A DNA stretch of 16,058 nucleotides from Oscillospiraceae bacterium (GTDB taxonomy: Bacteria > Bacillota > Clostridia > Oscillospirales > Oscillospiraceae), in NCBI GenBank assembly GCA_017378975.1, contig JAFNXT010000148.1, positions 1 to 16,058 of the forward strand, written 5' to 3'. How positions within the stretch are numbered: the stretch's first letter is position 1; each line of letters opens with the position of its first letter. A program made the translations under genes and the position numbers. This document shows positions 1-7,146 of the stretch, piece by piece. The notes beneath the pieces were generated by a model. That model made no database searches. It worked only from the letters and a program-made list of their open reading frames with translations, and was not told the DNA's origin.

Positions 1-8
1 GACTGACT

Positions 9-32
9 CCCACCGGGGCTCGCCCCGATGGG
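9..32. repeat. GC-rich hairpin at the window edge
   Basis: The bases pair as CCCA, a C/A mismatch, then CGGGGC, a TC loop, GCCCCG and TGGG. The core GGGGCTCGCCCC is the same as in the hairpin at 9868-9887, so this may be the tail of a similar GC-rich element whose start lies outside the window, or the terminator of an upstream gene. It is not followed by a T tract, which weakens the terminator reading. Confidence 0.45.
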
Positions 33-146
33 AATGCAGAATGCATAATGCAGAATGCAGAATTATTGTATTTGCTTCGCAAATAATTTTAAATAAGTCC
101 CGAAGGGACACCACAATTATGCATTATGCATTCTGCATTCTGCATT
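33..146. repeat. Heptamer-armed inverted repeat element, copy 1
   Basis: The left arm (33-68) is four tandem 7-nt units AATGCAK followed by AATTATTG. The right arm (about 112-146) is the reverse complement of four such units preceded by CACAATT. Between the arms are two small hairpins: ATTTGC-TTC-GCAAAT and GTCCC-GAA-GGGAC. Folded, it would make a three-way junction. A second copy is at 12957-13071. The element is AT-rich against a GC-rich background and ends 5 nt before the ribosome binding site of the mgtC-like gene, so any promoter for that gene lies inside or upstream of it. It carries no reading frame of its own and looks like a non-autonomous or structural repeat. Confidence 0.85.
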
Positions 147-166
147 GACCGAAGGGAGGTCCGCTT

Positions 167-889
167 ATGCTATCCGACATCCTCGACAGTTTCCGCTATG
201 AGCCCGGGATCGTGCAGCTCTGCCTGCGGCTGCTGTGTGCCCTGATCGTGGGCATCGTGATCGGCACGGAGCGGGAGTATACCAACCGCCCTGCCGGTAT
301 GCGGACCCATGTGCTGGTGGCGCTGGGTGCCTGCACCGTGGCGCTGACGGGGCAGATGCTCTTTTGTGAGTATTCGGCGGTCGGTGCCGCTCCGGACCCC
401 GCCCGTCTGGCGGCTCAGGTGATCACCGGCGTGGGCTTCCTTGGGGCCGGCACCATCCTCCGGGAGGGTGCCACCGTCAAGGGACTCACCACCGCCGCCA
501 GTCTGTGGACCGTTGCCTGCCTTGGCATCGCCGCCGGATTCGGCTACTATCCCATCGCCCTGTGCGGCATGGTCTTCATGCTCTTCACCCTGACCCTGCT
601 GGAATTCTTCCAGCACCGGCTCCCGGGCCGGAACACGCTCAGTCAGGATTACCGGCTGGAGTGTCAGGACATCGTCCGGGCCCTGGATCTGCTCCACGAG
701 CAGGAAAATGCCCATCACGTCCACCTGCGGAACATCCTGGCCCAGCGCACCGCCACCGGCCACACCGTCACCTTCACCGCCGAGTTCCCCGGCATCGGCA
801 GTCGGAAACGACAGGCGAAGTTCTTCGCCGCCCTCACCGCCGCCCCGGAGATCCTGCAGGTAGAGGAAGGGAGAAAGGAGCCTGTATGA
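167..889 (+). CDS. MgtC/SapB family membrane protein
   Basis: This 240-residue protein belongs to the MgtC/SapB family of small inner-membrane proteins. The family signatures are clear: GTEREYTNRPAGMRTH at about 33-48 and RLAAQVITGVGFLGAGTILR at 80-99, followed by GATVKGLTTAASLW. The first 145 residues form about four or five hydrophobic segments; residues 150-240 form a soluble tail of the kind that folds as an ACT-like domain in this family. The start ATG sits about 8 nt after GGGAGG. Members are linked to magnesium limitation and, in pathogens, to survival in macrophages and F-type ATPase inhibition; many gut Clostridia carry an uncharacterised homologue, so I claim only the family. Its stop overlaps the start of the lipoprotein gene (ATGA), which implies co-translation. 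Confidence 0.92.
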   Translation: MLSDILDSFRYEPGIVQLCLRLLCALIVGIVIGTEREYTNRPAGMRTHVLVALGACTVALTGQMLFCEYSAVGAAPDPARLAAQVITGVGFLGAGTILREGATVKGLTTAASLWTVACLGIAAGFGYYPIALCGMVFMLFTLTLLEFFQHRLPGRNTLSQDYRLECQDIVRALDLLHEQENAHHVHLRNILAQRTATGHTVTFTAEFPGIGSRKRQAKFFAALTAAPEILQVEEGRKEPV

Positions 890-1692
890 AAAAGCTGACG
901 ATCCTCCTTCTGGTCCTGTCGTGCCTGCTCACCGCCTGCGGCGGCGAGCCCGAGGTCTCCTCCCCTTCGCAGACCGAGCCTTCCCAGCCCACCCAGCCGC
1001 AGACCCGGACCCTCTGGGTCCGCAGCTCCACCACCACCCAGACCGGCGACATCTCCACCCGGACAGACTATGTATTTGACGAACAGGACCGGGTATCTCA
1101 GGTCCGGGTCTACACCGGTCCCGCCATGACCCATCAGTATCAGGTCACCTGTGACGCTCACGGCAACTACATCCTCTGGGAAAGCGACGAGGCCCGGATC
1201 GGGTATACGTATTCCGACCGGGGCGAGCTTCTTGGCTACTACGCCTATACCGGCGAAACGCTGGTCAGCGCCACGGAGTACACCGTAGAAGAGGGACTTC
1301 GGACCTCCATCACCCAGAAGATGCCCGGTCAGTCCATGGAGCACCGCACCGCCCTGACCTATGATGAGGAAGGCATCCTGACCCGTCAGGACAGCTATCT
1401 CAACGGCACATTGCTGGATTACAGCATCTATACACTGGAGGACGGCAAGCCCTCGGCCATGTCCACTTACCTTGCCGACGGCACCCTGACCCGGACCGTC
1501 ACCTACCGCTACGAGGGCGACACCGTGATCATGGAGGCCGATGACGGCAGCCGTACGGAGCAGATCTTTGACGCCCACGGCAACCTCCTGTGCCAGACCG
1601 ACTACGCCCCCGACGGCAACGTCAGCACCCAACAGACCAACACCTGGAAGCAGATCCAGGTCCCCCCCGATTCTCTCAGAGCATCGGTCTAG
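886..1692 (+). CDS. Lipoprotein with YD/RHS-like repeats
   Basis: The product is a 268-residue secreted lipoprotein of unknown function. The signal peptide ends in the lipobox LTAC, with Cys18 the expected lipidated residue, followed by a Ser/Thr/Pro/Gln-rich linker (about 20-45). The rest is built of imperfect repeats of about 20-40 residues with the pattern of a Tyr-rich strand, Asp-x-x-Gly-x-Leu turn and another strand, for example YVFDEQDRVSQVRVY, YTYSDRGELLGYY and IFDAHGNLLCQTDY, resembling isolated RHS/YD or MORN-type repeats. An in-frame ORF runs much further upstream, but the start chosen here is the ATG with AAAGGAG 5 nt before it and a signal peptide right after it. It overlaps the mgtC-like stop by 4 nt. 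No catalytic motif was seen; a beta-sheet surface or carbohydrate-facing protein is possible. Confidence 0.85.
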   Translation: MKKLTILLLVLSCLLTACGGEPEVSSPSQTEPSQPTQPQTRTLWVRSSTTTQTGDISTRTDYVFDEQDRVSQVRVYTGPAMTHQYQVTCDAHGNYILWESDEARIGYTYSDRGELLGYYAYTGETLVSATEYTVEEGLRTSITQKMPGQSMEHRTALTYDEEGILTRQDSYLNGTLLDYSIYTLEDGKPSAMSTYLADGTLTRTVTYRYEGDTVIMEADDGSRTEQIFDAHGNLLCQTDYAPDGNVSTQQTNTWKQIQVPPDSLRASV

Positions 1693-1738
1693 CCCAAAGC
1701 GATCGTATCCTCTCTTCACTAAATCATGGAGGTGGCTT

Positions 1739-2935
1739 ATGCCGATCCTTCCCCGCAACGAAAAAACGCCCCTTGGCATCTATATCCACATCCCCTTCTG
1801 CCACAGCAAATGTGTCTACTGTGACTTCTACTCCGAAGCCGGTCATGACGAGGAGCTGATGGACGCTTACCGAAAAGCGATCTGCACCCACATCAAGGAG
1901 ACCGGCCCCCTGACCCCCGGCTACCGGGTGGACACGGTGTATTTTGGCGGCGGCACTCCCTCTTTCTTCGGTGCCGACGGTCTGGCCGCGATCCTCACCG
2001 CCGTGCGACAGAGCTTCGACGTGAGCCCTCAGGCGGAGATCACCTTCGAGGCCAACCCGGACTCCGTCACCCCCCGTCTCCTGCGGCGGCTCCGGAGCGA
2101 GGGCTTCAACCGGGTGAGCCTTGGTGTCCAGAACGATGACGACGCCATGCTCCACCGACTGGGTCGCCCCCACACCTATGAGCAGGTGGAGGAGGCCGTC
2201 CGGCTGGTCCGGAAGATCGGCTTCCAGTCCCTGTCGGTGGACCTGATGTTCGGCCTGCCGGAGCAGACCCTGCAAGGCTGGCAGGACACCCTGACCAACG
2301 TCCTGAAGCTCAAGCCCGACCACATCAGCTGTTACGGGCTGGAGGTGAAGGAGGGTACGCCCCTGTACACCGTCCGGGACCACTGCGGCATCCCCATGGA
2401 CGAGACTCAGGCCGATATGTATCTGGCGGCAGTGGAGCTCCTGCGAGCCAAGGGCTACCGCCAGTATGAGATCTCCAACTTCGCCAAAAAGGGCCACCAC
2501 AGCCGCCACAATATGAAATACTGGCAGGGCGGCGAGTTCCTTGGCTTCGGTGCCAGCGCCAGCTCCGACTTCGGCGGCAAGCGCTTCACCATGGTCAGCA
2601 GTATCTGCGCCTACATCGACGGCATCAAGAGCCACGGTCAGGTGATCGACGATCTGCAGGACATCCCCCTGTGGGAACGGGCCGGAGAATACCTGATGAC
2701 CCGACTGCGGACCACCGCCGGCATCAGCCGGGAGGAATACGAGAAGCAGTACCTGCTCCCCTTCGATCCGCTGGAGACCATCCTGCAGGAGAACCGGGAC
2801 CGCTACCTGACCATCTTCTCCGACGGCCGCTGGCGCTTCAGCCCGGAGGGATTCTTAGTCTCCAACTCCATCCTCTCCGACCTCCTGCTGGCGCAGGATC
2901 GGTCCATCGCCCAGAAAAAACGCGCCAAGGGATGA
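1739..2935 (+). CDS. hemW: HemW, radical SAM heme chaperone family
   Basis: This 398-residue radical SAM protein matches the HemW (formerly oxygen-independent coproporphyrinogen III oxidase-like, HemN-like) family. The N terminus reads LGIYIHIPFCHSKCVYC, with the CxxxCxxC iron-sulfur ligands at Cys21, Cys25 and Cys28. GGGTPS at 70-75 is the SAM-binding glycine motif, and later blocks (FEANPDS, RVSLGVQ, DLMFGLPEQT, CYGLEVKEGTPL, YEISNFAKKG..SRHNMKYW) follow the family order through to a C-terminal HemW domain. HemW binds heme and passes it to acceptor proteins; it is not thought to make protoporphyrinogen. The start is the ATG after GGAGGTGG; the ORF extends further upstream only by overlap with the lipoprotein gene. 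It lies 46 nt after the lipoprotein gene and is closed by the terminator at 2950. Confidence 0.92.
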   Translation: MPILPRNEKTPLGIYIHIPFCHSKCVYCDFYSEAGHDEELMDAYRKAICTHIKETGPLTPGYRVDTVYFGGGTPSFFGADGLAAILTAVRQSFDVSPQAEITFEANPDSVTPRLLRRLRSEGFNRVSLGVQNDDDAMLHRLGRPHTYEQVEEAVRLVRKIGFQSLSVDLMFGLPEQTLQGWQDTLTNVLKLKPDHISCYGLEVKEGTPLYTVRDHCGIPMDETQADMYLAAVELLRAKGYRQYEISNFAKKGHHSRHNMKYWQGGEFLGFGASASSDFGGKRFTMVSSICAYIDGIKSHGQVIDDLQDIPLWERAGEYLMTRLRTTAGISREEYEKQYLLPFDPLETILQENRDRYLTIFSDGRWRFSPEGFLVSNSILSDLLLAQDRSIAQKKRAKG

Positions 2936-2949
2936 CACGTGAATAAAGG

Positions 2950-2989
2950 ACACCACCGATCGACCGCGATCGGTGGTGTTCGTTTTATT
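2950..2989 (+). terminator. Rho-independent terminator after hemW
   Basis: A perfect 13-bp stem (2950-2962 with 2967-2979, ACACCACCGATCG and its complement) closes on the loop ACCG and is followed by TTCGTTTTATT. It starts 15 nt after the hemW stop. On the minus strand the stem is followed by CCTTTATT, so it can also end transcription from the pseudogene and aminotransferase side, which converges here. Confidence 0.9.
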
Positions 2990-3005
2990 GCGTATATCGG
3001 GCTCG

Positions 3006-4504
3006 TTACAGACTGGCCGTGCCCTGAGAACCGGGGCACACGACGGGGGCGGCGTTATAGCAGTTTTCCACCGATACCGCCACGTTGCCCGCATATCCGA
3101 AGATACCGCCGGCAATGGCGCTTTGTCCATGGGCCACCACGCTGCCTCTGTTGTAGCTGTTCTCGATCCGGTTCACCGTGGCGCTGTAAAGCTGTCCGGC
3201 GATGCCTGCGGCACTGCCGCCCGCATGGTGGGTGGTGACACTGCCATAATTGGCGCAACGGTCGATCCTGGAGCCGTGGGACAGGAAGCCGGTGATACCG
3301 GCCACCTTACTGCCGCCCTCGGAGTAGACCATGACATCGCAATAGCAGTTCTCATAGACCGCGTCGTAGGACGCGCCCGCAAGACCGCCCACATACCAGC
3401 CGCCATCGACCATACCGCCGGACACGGTCAGATCCCTGACCGTACCGCCGCGGACCACGCCGAACAGGCCCACATTGTTGTTGGCCGTCACGATGTTCAG
3501 GTTCCTGATCTGATATCCGTTGCCGTCGAAGGTACCGGCGAACCCATAGGAGGTGGTGTTGTTGTCATTGGAAACGGTGTCGTTACCGCCGATCGGGGTG
3601 AAGGGCACCAGCATCAGATCGATGTCGCTGACCATCCGGAACGTCACACCGGAAAAGCTGTTGGCAGACCGGCACTGACCGGACAGCCAGTTCAAATGCC
3701 CGGCGGTGGAAAGGAGATAGGCGCCATCCACCAGAGGCGGCCGGGAAACGGTACGTCCCAGAGTCTCGCCCGTGGCCAGCTCCACCGTTCTGGTATCCGG
3801 CAGGGTCGTGGTCCCGCCCTGATATTTGCAGGCGTTGATGTACGCGTATCCGTCGGAAAGCAACAGGGATACGGAGGTGTTGTGGGCACCGGAGCCGTTG
3901 TAGCCACCGGCGATGACGGTATAGATGCTGTCCCCGTCGACGGTGTCCTTCAGGGAATACACCATATCATGGCCGGTGATGCTGAGCATCGCGCCCTTGT
4001 CCTTCAGCACAGGCTCATAGTCAAGACCGAAATGAGAGGTCAGCTTCGTCAGCGGGATGTGGCTGATGACCACGTCCTGCTTGCCGGGGAGCGTACCGAT
4101 CCAGTCGAGCTGCTCCTGTCTGAGCCGGTCGAAGTGGACACGTCCTCCGTATTTTTTGACGGTACTGCCCTGCCACTGGATGAGCTGATCATCCGGGTCA
4201 TCCTCTGCCGTATCGATATTATCGTATCGTTCGTACGAACGATGCCGGTCCGTTCATCGTAGACGGTGTATTCCTCGCCGAGATAGTTGTACTTGATGTA
4301 GCCTGTGCCGCTGAAATTCGTTGCTCAGATGACGGCATACCCGTCACCCATCTCGTAGACACCGGGTATCGCGGTGAAGTACTTCGTGGATGTGGTACCC
4401 AGTGCCGGGCTTGAAACGTTCAGAGCCAGAGGGCCTTGAGGGACCATATGCAGGACCGTAGCGAATACCAACAGGAAACGCAGGACTCTTCTGATGCGAA
4501 CCAT
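3006..4504 (-). pseudogene. Decayed secreted metallophosphoesterase with GLUG repeats
   Basis: The reading starts at 4504 with a signal peptide (MVRIRRVLRFLLVFATVL...) after GGGAGGGAG. It continues into a fibronectin-like N-terminal domain (IPGVYEMGDGYAVI) and stops after 59 codons at a TGA (4325-4327) where a TGG Trp would fit (AVI-stop-ATNFSGTGYIKYNY). The same frame then reads to about 4235 (EEYTVYDERTGIVRTNDT), and sense resumes in another frame (ERYDNIDTAEDDPDD..). The second part is the end of a calcineurin-like phosphoesterase (QEQLDWIGTLP, VVISHIPL, SITGHDMVYS) followed by three GLUG-type repeats (VGLFGVVRGGTVRDLTV, VGGLAGASYDAVYENCY, AGGIFGYAG..VENCYN) and a stop at 3006. The catalytic first half of the phosphoesterase (DxH, GDxxD, GNHD) is absent, so there is a deletion plus frameshift as well as the nonsense codon. 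GHxH has also become GHDM. Confidence 0.85.
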
Positions 4505-4552
4505 GATCTTCGCTCCCTCCCATTCATTCTTTCTTAAGTTGTATATCCGTCC

Positions 4553-5722
4553 TCACACCAACTCACCGAACACCGGCAGGCTCCTGACGATCTTCTCGTA
4601 GCTGACGCAATAGCACACACGGAAATAGCCGGGACAGCCGAAGCCATCACCGGGGACCACCAGCAGGTCCTTTTGCTTCGCCTTCTCGGAGAAGGCTTCC
4701 GCATCACCGCCGGGGGCCTTGACGAAAAGATAGAAGGCACCGTCGGGCTTGGCCACCTCGTAGCCCAGCGCCACCAGACCTTCATAGAGGGTCTTGCGGT
4801 TGCGGTCATAGGCCTGAAGATCCGGCCGCAGACCGGCGCAACGGGCGATCACCTTCTGCCACAGGCTGGGGGCACACACATGGCCCGCCGCACGGGAAGC
4901 GCCGGCGATGGCGGCGTAGAGGGCATCGTGGTCCGTGGCCTTCTCCGGCACATACACATAGCCGATACGCTCACCGGGCAGGGACAGGGACTTGGAATAG
5001 GAATAGCAGACCACCGTATCCCGATAGATCGTGGGGATGAAGGGCACCTCCACGCCGTAAGCCAGCTCCCGATAGGGCTCGTCCGCCACGATGTAGATGG
5101 GATGACCATACTCCGCGGACTTCCGCTCCAGCAGAGCCGCCAGATCCTTCAACGTCTGCCGGGTGTAGACCGTACCGGCAGGGTTGTTGGGAGAATTCAG
5201 GATGATCGCCACGGTGTTGGCGGTCAGCGCCTCCTCCAGCGCCTCCATCCGGATCTGGAACCCGGGCACGTCCGGAGGCACCACCTTGAAGGTAGCACCG
5301 GCACCCTCCACGAAGGGCTTGTACTCCGGGAAATAGGGAGCCACAGCCAGGATCTCAGCCCCCGGCACCGCCAAGGCCCGGAACACCGCCACCAGCTCCG
5401 GCGCGGCACCACAGCCGATGAACAGATCCTGAGCTCTCACACCGGCATCATAGCGGCTGTTCAGGTCATCGGCGATCGCCTGCCGGGTGGCAAGGTCGCC
5501 CACAGCGGAGGTATAGCCATGGACCGCCAGAGAGGACGTATCCTGCAGGATGTCCCGGATCGCCTGATCCACCTCCGGCGGTGCCGGGATCGAGGGGTTG
5601 CCCAGACTGTAATCGAAGACGTTCTCATCTCCCACCACAGCGGCACGGCCTCTGCCATACTCGAACAGCTCCCGGATACAGGAGCGATTGGAACCCAGTC
5701 CATACGCGGTCTCATTGATCAT
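4553..5722 (-). CDS. Pyridoxal-phosphate-dependent class I/II aminotransferase
   Basis: This 389-residue enzyme is a fold-type I, class I/II aminotransferase. Visible landmarks are SLGNPSIPAP at 39-48, the phosphate-loop region GCGAAPEL at 103-110, NSPNNPAGTVYT at 176-187, ADEPYREL at 213-220 with Asp214 contacting the PLP pyridine nitrogen, and SYSKSLSLPGERIGY at 241-255 with Lys244 as the Schiff-base lysine. A C-terminal FRVCY supplies the substrate carboxylate-binding Arg. The substrate cannot be read from the sequence; family members commonly act on aspartate, alanine, aromatic or branched amino acids. The ATG is 8 nt after GGAGG. It is the third gene of the CYTH-exonuclease-aminotransferase group, 15 nt after the exonuclease stop, and is followed 48 nt later by the pseudogene. 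Confidence 0.93.
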   Translation of the reverse strand: MINETAYGLGSNRSCIRELFEYGRGRAAVVGDENVFDYSLGNPSIPAPPEVDQAIRDILQDTSSLAVHGYTSAVGDLATRQAIADDLNSRYDAGVRAQDLFIGCGAAPELVAVFRALAVPGAEILAVAPYFPEYKPFVEGAGATFKVVPPDVPGFQIRMEALEEALTANTVAIILNSPNNPAGTVYTRQTLKDLAALLERKSAEYGHPIYIVADEPYRELAYGVEVPFIPTIYRDTVVCYSYSKSLSLPGERIGYVYVPEKATDHDALYAAIAGASRAAGHVCAPSLWQKVIARCAGLRPDLQAYDRNRKTLYEGLVALGYEVAKPDGAFYLFVKAPGGDAEAFSEKAKQKDLLVVPGDGFGCPGYFRVCYCVSYEKIVRSLPVFGELV

Positions 5723-5737
5723 GATGATCTCCTCCTA

Positions 5738-6412
5738 TCATAACATATAAAGCGGCTGCTTCGGATCGAAGCTCTGGGGCTTATAGGTCACAGACCCGAT
5801 GGGCTTGCCCTCCACGCCGTACTTTGGATTGTAACCGAACAAGTTTACATAACTCATCAAATCATCCCGTTCCGCCTCCATGGCCTCCATCACCGCCACG
5901 GTGGCGATCACATCATCGATCGCCCGGTGGGAGTTGACCACCTTGCCGGTGAGCCCATAGGCCTCGATGGCGTTGCAAAGCCGGTGGGGATAGCGTCTGC
6001 GGTCCTTGTAGACTGTCAAGAGATCCAGCTTATCCTTCCCCTTCAGGATGGAGGGATCTCCGTCCCGCAGGAGCATGTAAAACAGGAAGCTCAGGTCGAA
6101 ATGGGCATTGTACGCCAGGATCAGCGTGTTCCCCCGGAGCATCTGACCGATGTCCCGGCACACTCTGGTCTTGGGCAGACCGCGCTCCCGGATGTCCTGC
6201 TCCGTGATGCCGGTGAGCTCCGAGATCTTAGGGGGCACGAAGCCACCGGGGCTCAGGGTCACCAGCTCGTCGTACTGCATGACGATCCCCTGCCGCTCCA
6301 CCACCACGGCGGAGAACTCGATGATCTCGTCCCTGCGGTAGTCCAGACCGGTGGTCTCCGTATCGATCAGCACCAGCCGGTCATATTTCTCAAAAAAACG
6401 TTCCAGCGCCAT
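5738..6412 (-). CDS. DnaQ-like DEDDh 3'-5' exonuclease
   Basis: The 224-residue product is a single-domain DEDDh exonuclease of the DnaQ/PolC-epsilon type. Exo I is VLIDTETTGLD (Asp17, Glu19), Exo II is YNAHFDLSFL (Asp106), and Exo III epsilon is HRAIDDVIAT (His162, Asp167), so all five catalytic residues are present. It has no polymerase or BRCT domain, so it is a stand-alone enzyme and may trim DNA 3' ends or small RNA or DNA fragments; substrate unknown. The last 30 residues (FGYNPKYGVEGKPIGSVTYKPQ) are outside the nuclease core. The ATG lies 1 nt after the CYTH stop (TGATATG), so translation is coupled; AAGGGAGA lies within the upstream gene's end. Confidence 0.9.
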   Translation of the reverse strand: MALERFFEKYDRLVLIDTETTGLDYRRDEIIEFSAVVVERQGIVMQYDELVTLSPGGFVPPKISELTGITEQDIRERGLPKTRVCRDIGQMLRGNTLILAYNAHFDLSFLFYMLLRDGDPSILKGKDKLDLLTVYKDRRRYPHRLCNAIEAYGLTGKVVNSHRAIDDVIATVAVMEAMEAERDDLMSYVNLFGYNPKYGVEGKPIGSVTYKPQSFDPKQPLYML

Positions 6413-6413
6413 A

Positions 6414-6995
6414 TCATTCTCCCTTCGCCAGAGCCAGCGCCCGGCGGAATTTACTCTTTTTCTCCGGCTCCAGACCGAACCGCCGGGCCAGCGCCGTGGC
6501 GAAGGCCACCGCCGTCTCGGGATCCCCGGACTTCAGCTCCACCTCCACCTCGCAAAGGGGGATCTCCTGTCCGCCACCCAGCAAAACGCCCTGATCCAGC
6601 GCGATCTCCAGCACCGCCCCGTCATGCTCGACCGTAGCGGCTGACCGGTGGAACCGGGCGCCGCATACCGGGGCGACCCCGGCACCCGTCAGCCCCATCA
6701 GGGCTCTGGGGGCACCGAGTTTACATAATTCCCCGATGCTATCCTCGATGCTGTCACAGCGGCACTCCCACTCCCCCCGGCCGAAGCCCGCCGCCGGTGT
6801 CTTGACGGTGCAGACCGCTTCCCCATTCTCCATCCGTTTCCGAAGGGTGATCTTCCGGTCCGAAAGGGCGAAGTTTTTGGTGTCATAATAGGTGGTCTCC
6901 ATCCGGAAACTCCTGTATCCCAAAGGATACGCCGCCCGGATCTCCTCCTGAGCCCGGGGCGTAGCGTTGAATTTCAGTTCGAATTCGATGCCCAT
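6414..6995 (-). CDS. CYTH domain protein (inorganic triphosphatase-like)
   Basis: This 193-residue protein has the CYTH (CyaB/thiamine triphosphatase) fold. The hallmark ExExK is at the N terminus (MGIEFELKF, Glu4, Glu6, Lys8), followed by ETTYYDT, KITLRKRMENGEAVCTVKTP with the basic residues that hold the triphosphate, EVEVELKSGD with acidic metal ligands, and a C-terminal KKSKFRRAL. Family members hydrolyse inorganic triphosphate, thiamine triphosphate or ATP; which one this prefers cannot be read. The start at 6995 is chosen because GGAGGAGG is 6 nt before it. The ATG at 7001 abuts the same site, and the one at 7034 begins with residues that do not belong to the fold. It is the first gene after the promoter at 7026-7054. 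Confidence 0.88.
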   Translation of the reverse strand: MGIEFELKFNATPRAQEEIRAAYPLGYRSFRMETTYYDTKNFALSDRKITLRKRMENGEAVCTVKTPAAGFGRGEWECRCDSIEDSIGELCKLGAPRALMGLTGAGVAPVCGARFHRSAATVEHDGAVLEIALDQGVLLGGGQEIPLCEVEVELKSGDPETAVAFATALARRFGLEPEKKSKFRRALALAKGE

Positions 6996-7025
6996 AGACA
7001 TCCTCCTCCATCCGATATCCCTTCC

Positions 7026-7054
7026 ATTATACACTCCAAAAGCCCATCATGCAA
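7026..7054 (-). promoter_or_regulatory. Sigma-A promoter of the CYTH operon
   Basis: On the minus strand a -35 TTGCAT (7054-7049), a 17-nt spacer and a perfect -10 TATAAT (7031-7026) lie about 30 nt before the CYTH start. The -10 is preceded by TG one base off the extended position. This is the strongest canonical promoter match I found in the window and would drive the CYTH, exonuclease and aminotransferase genes. Confidence 0.85.
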
Positions 7055-7076
7055 GAAACTTTCGCATCCATCCCGA

Positions 7077-7110
7077 TCCGACAGAAAAATTTCCGATCCC
7101 ATGATACGAT
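7077..7110 (+). promoter_or_regulatory. Putative Spo0A-dependent spoIIE promoter
   Basis: A -35-like CCGACA (7078-7083) and a -10-like TACGAT (7105-7110) are separated by 21 bp. The -35 overlaps TCCGACA, one mismatch from the reverse complement of the Spo0A box TGTCGAA. In Bacillus subtilis the spoIIE and spoIIG promoters are sigma-A promoters with overlong (21-22 bp) spacers activated by Spo0A. The arrangement here fits, but the individual hexamers are weak matches, so this is a hypothesis. It lies about 35 nt upstream of the chosen spoIIE start. Confidence 0.45.
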
Positions 7111-7146
7111 CATAGAACTAAAAGCACTTGGAAAGGCGTGGTACAT

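Noticed and set aside
33..146. A CRISPR-like array of short repeats
   Set aside because: The units are 7 nt, contiguous and without spacers, and the two arms are inverted; no cas genes are near.
505..885. A long N-terminal extension of the lipoprotein
   Set aside because: It overlaps the mgtC-like gene in another frame; the signal peptide with lipobox starts at 886 right after a good ribosome binding site.
2973..4262. A 429-residue open frame on the plus strand
   Set aside because: It is antisense to the phosphoesterase/GLUG pseudogene, has no ribosome binding site or recognisable domain, and its composition (Gly, Val, His, Ala) is typical of the complement of GC-rich coding DNA.
4325..4327. 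Programmed readthrough or selenocysteine at the in-frame TGA
   Set aside because: The position fits a conserved Trp, no SECIS-like hairpin directly follows, and the gene has a further frameshift and deletion, so decay is simpler.
4673..5743. A 356-residue open frame on the plus strand
   Set aside because: It is antisense to the aminotransferase, whose PLP motifs are complete.
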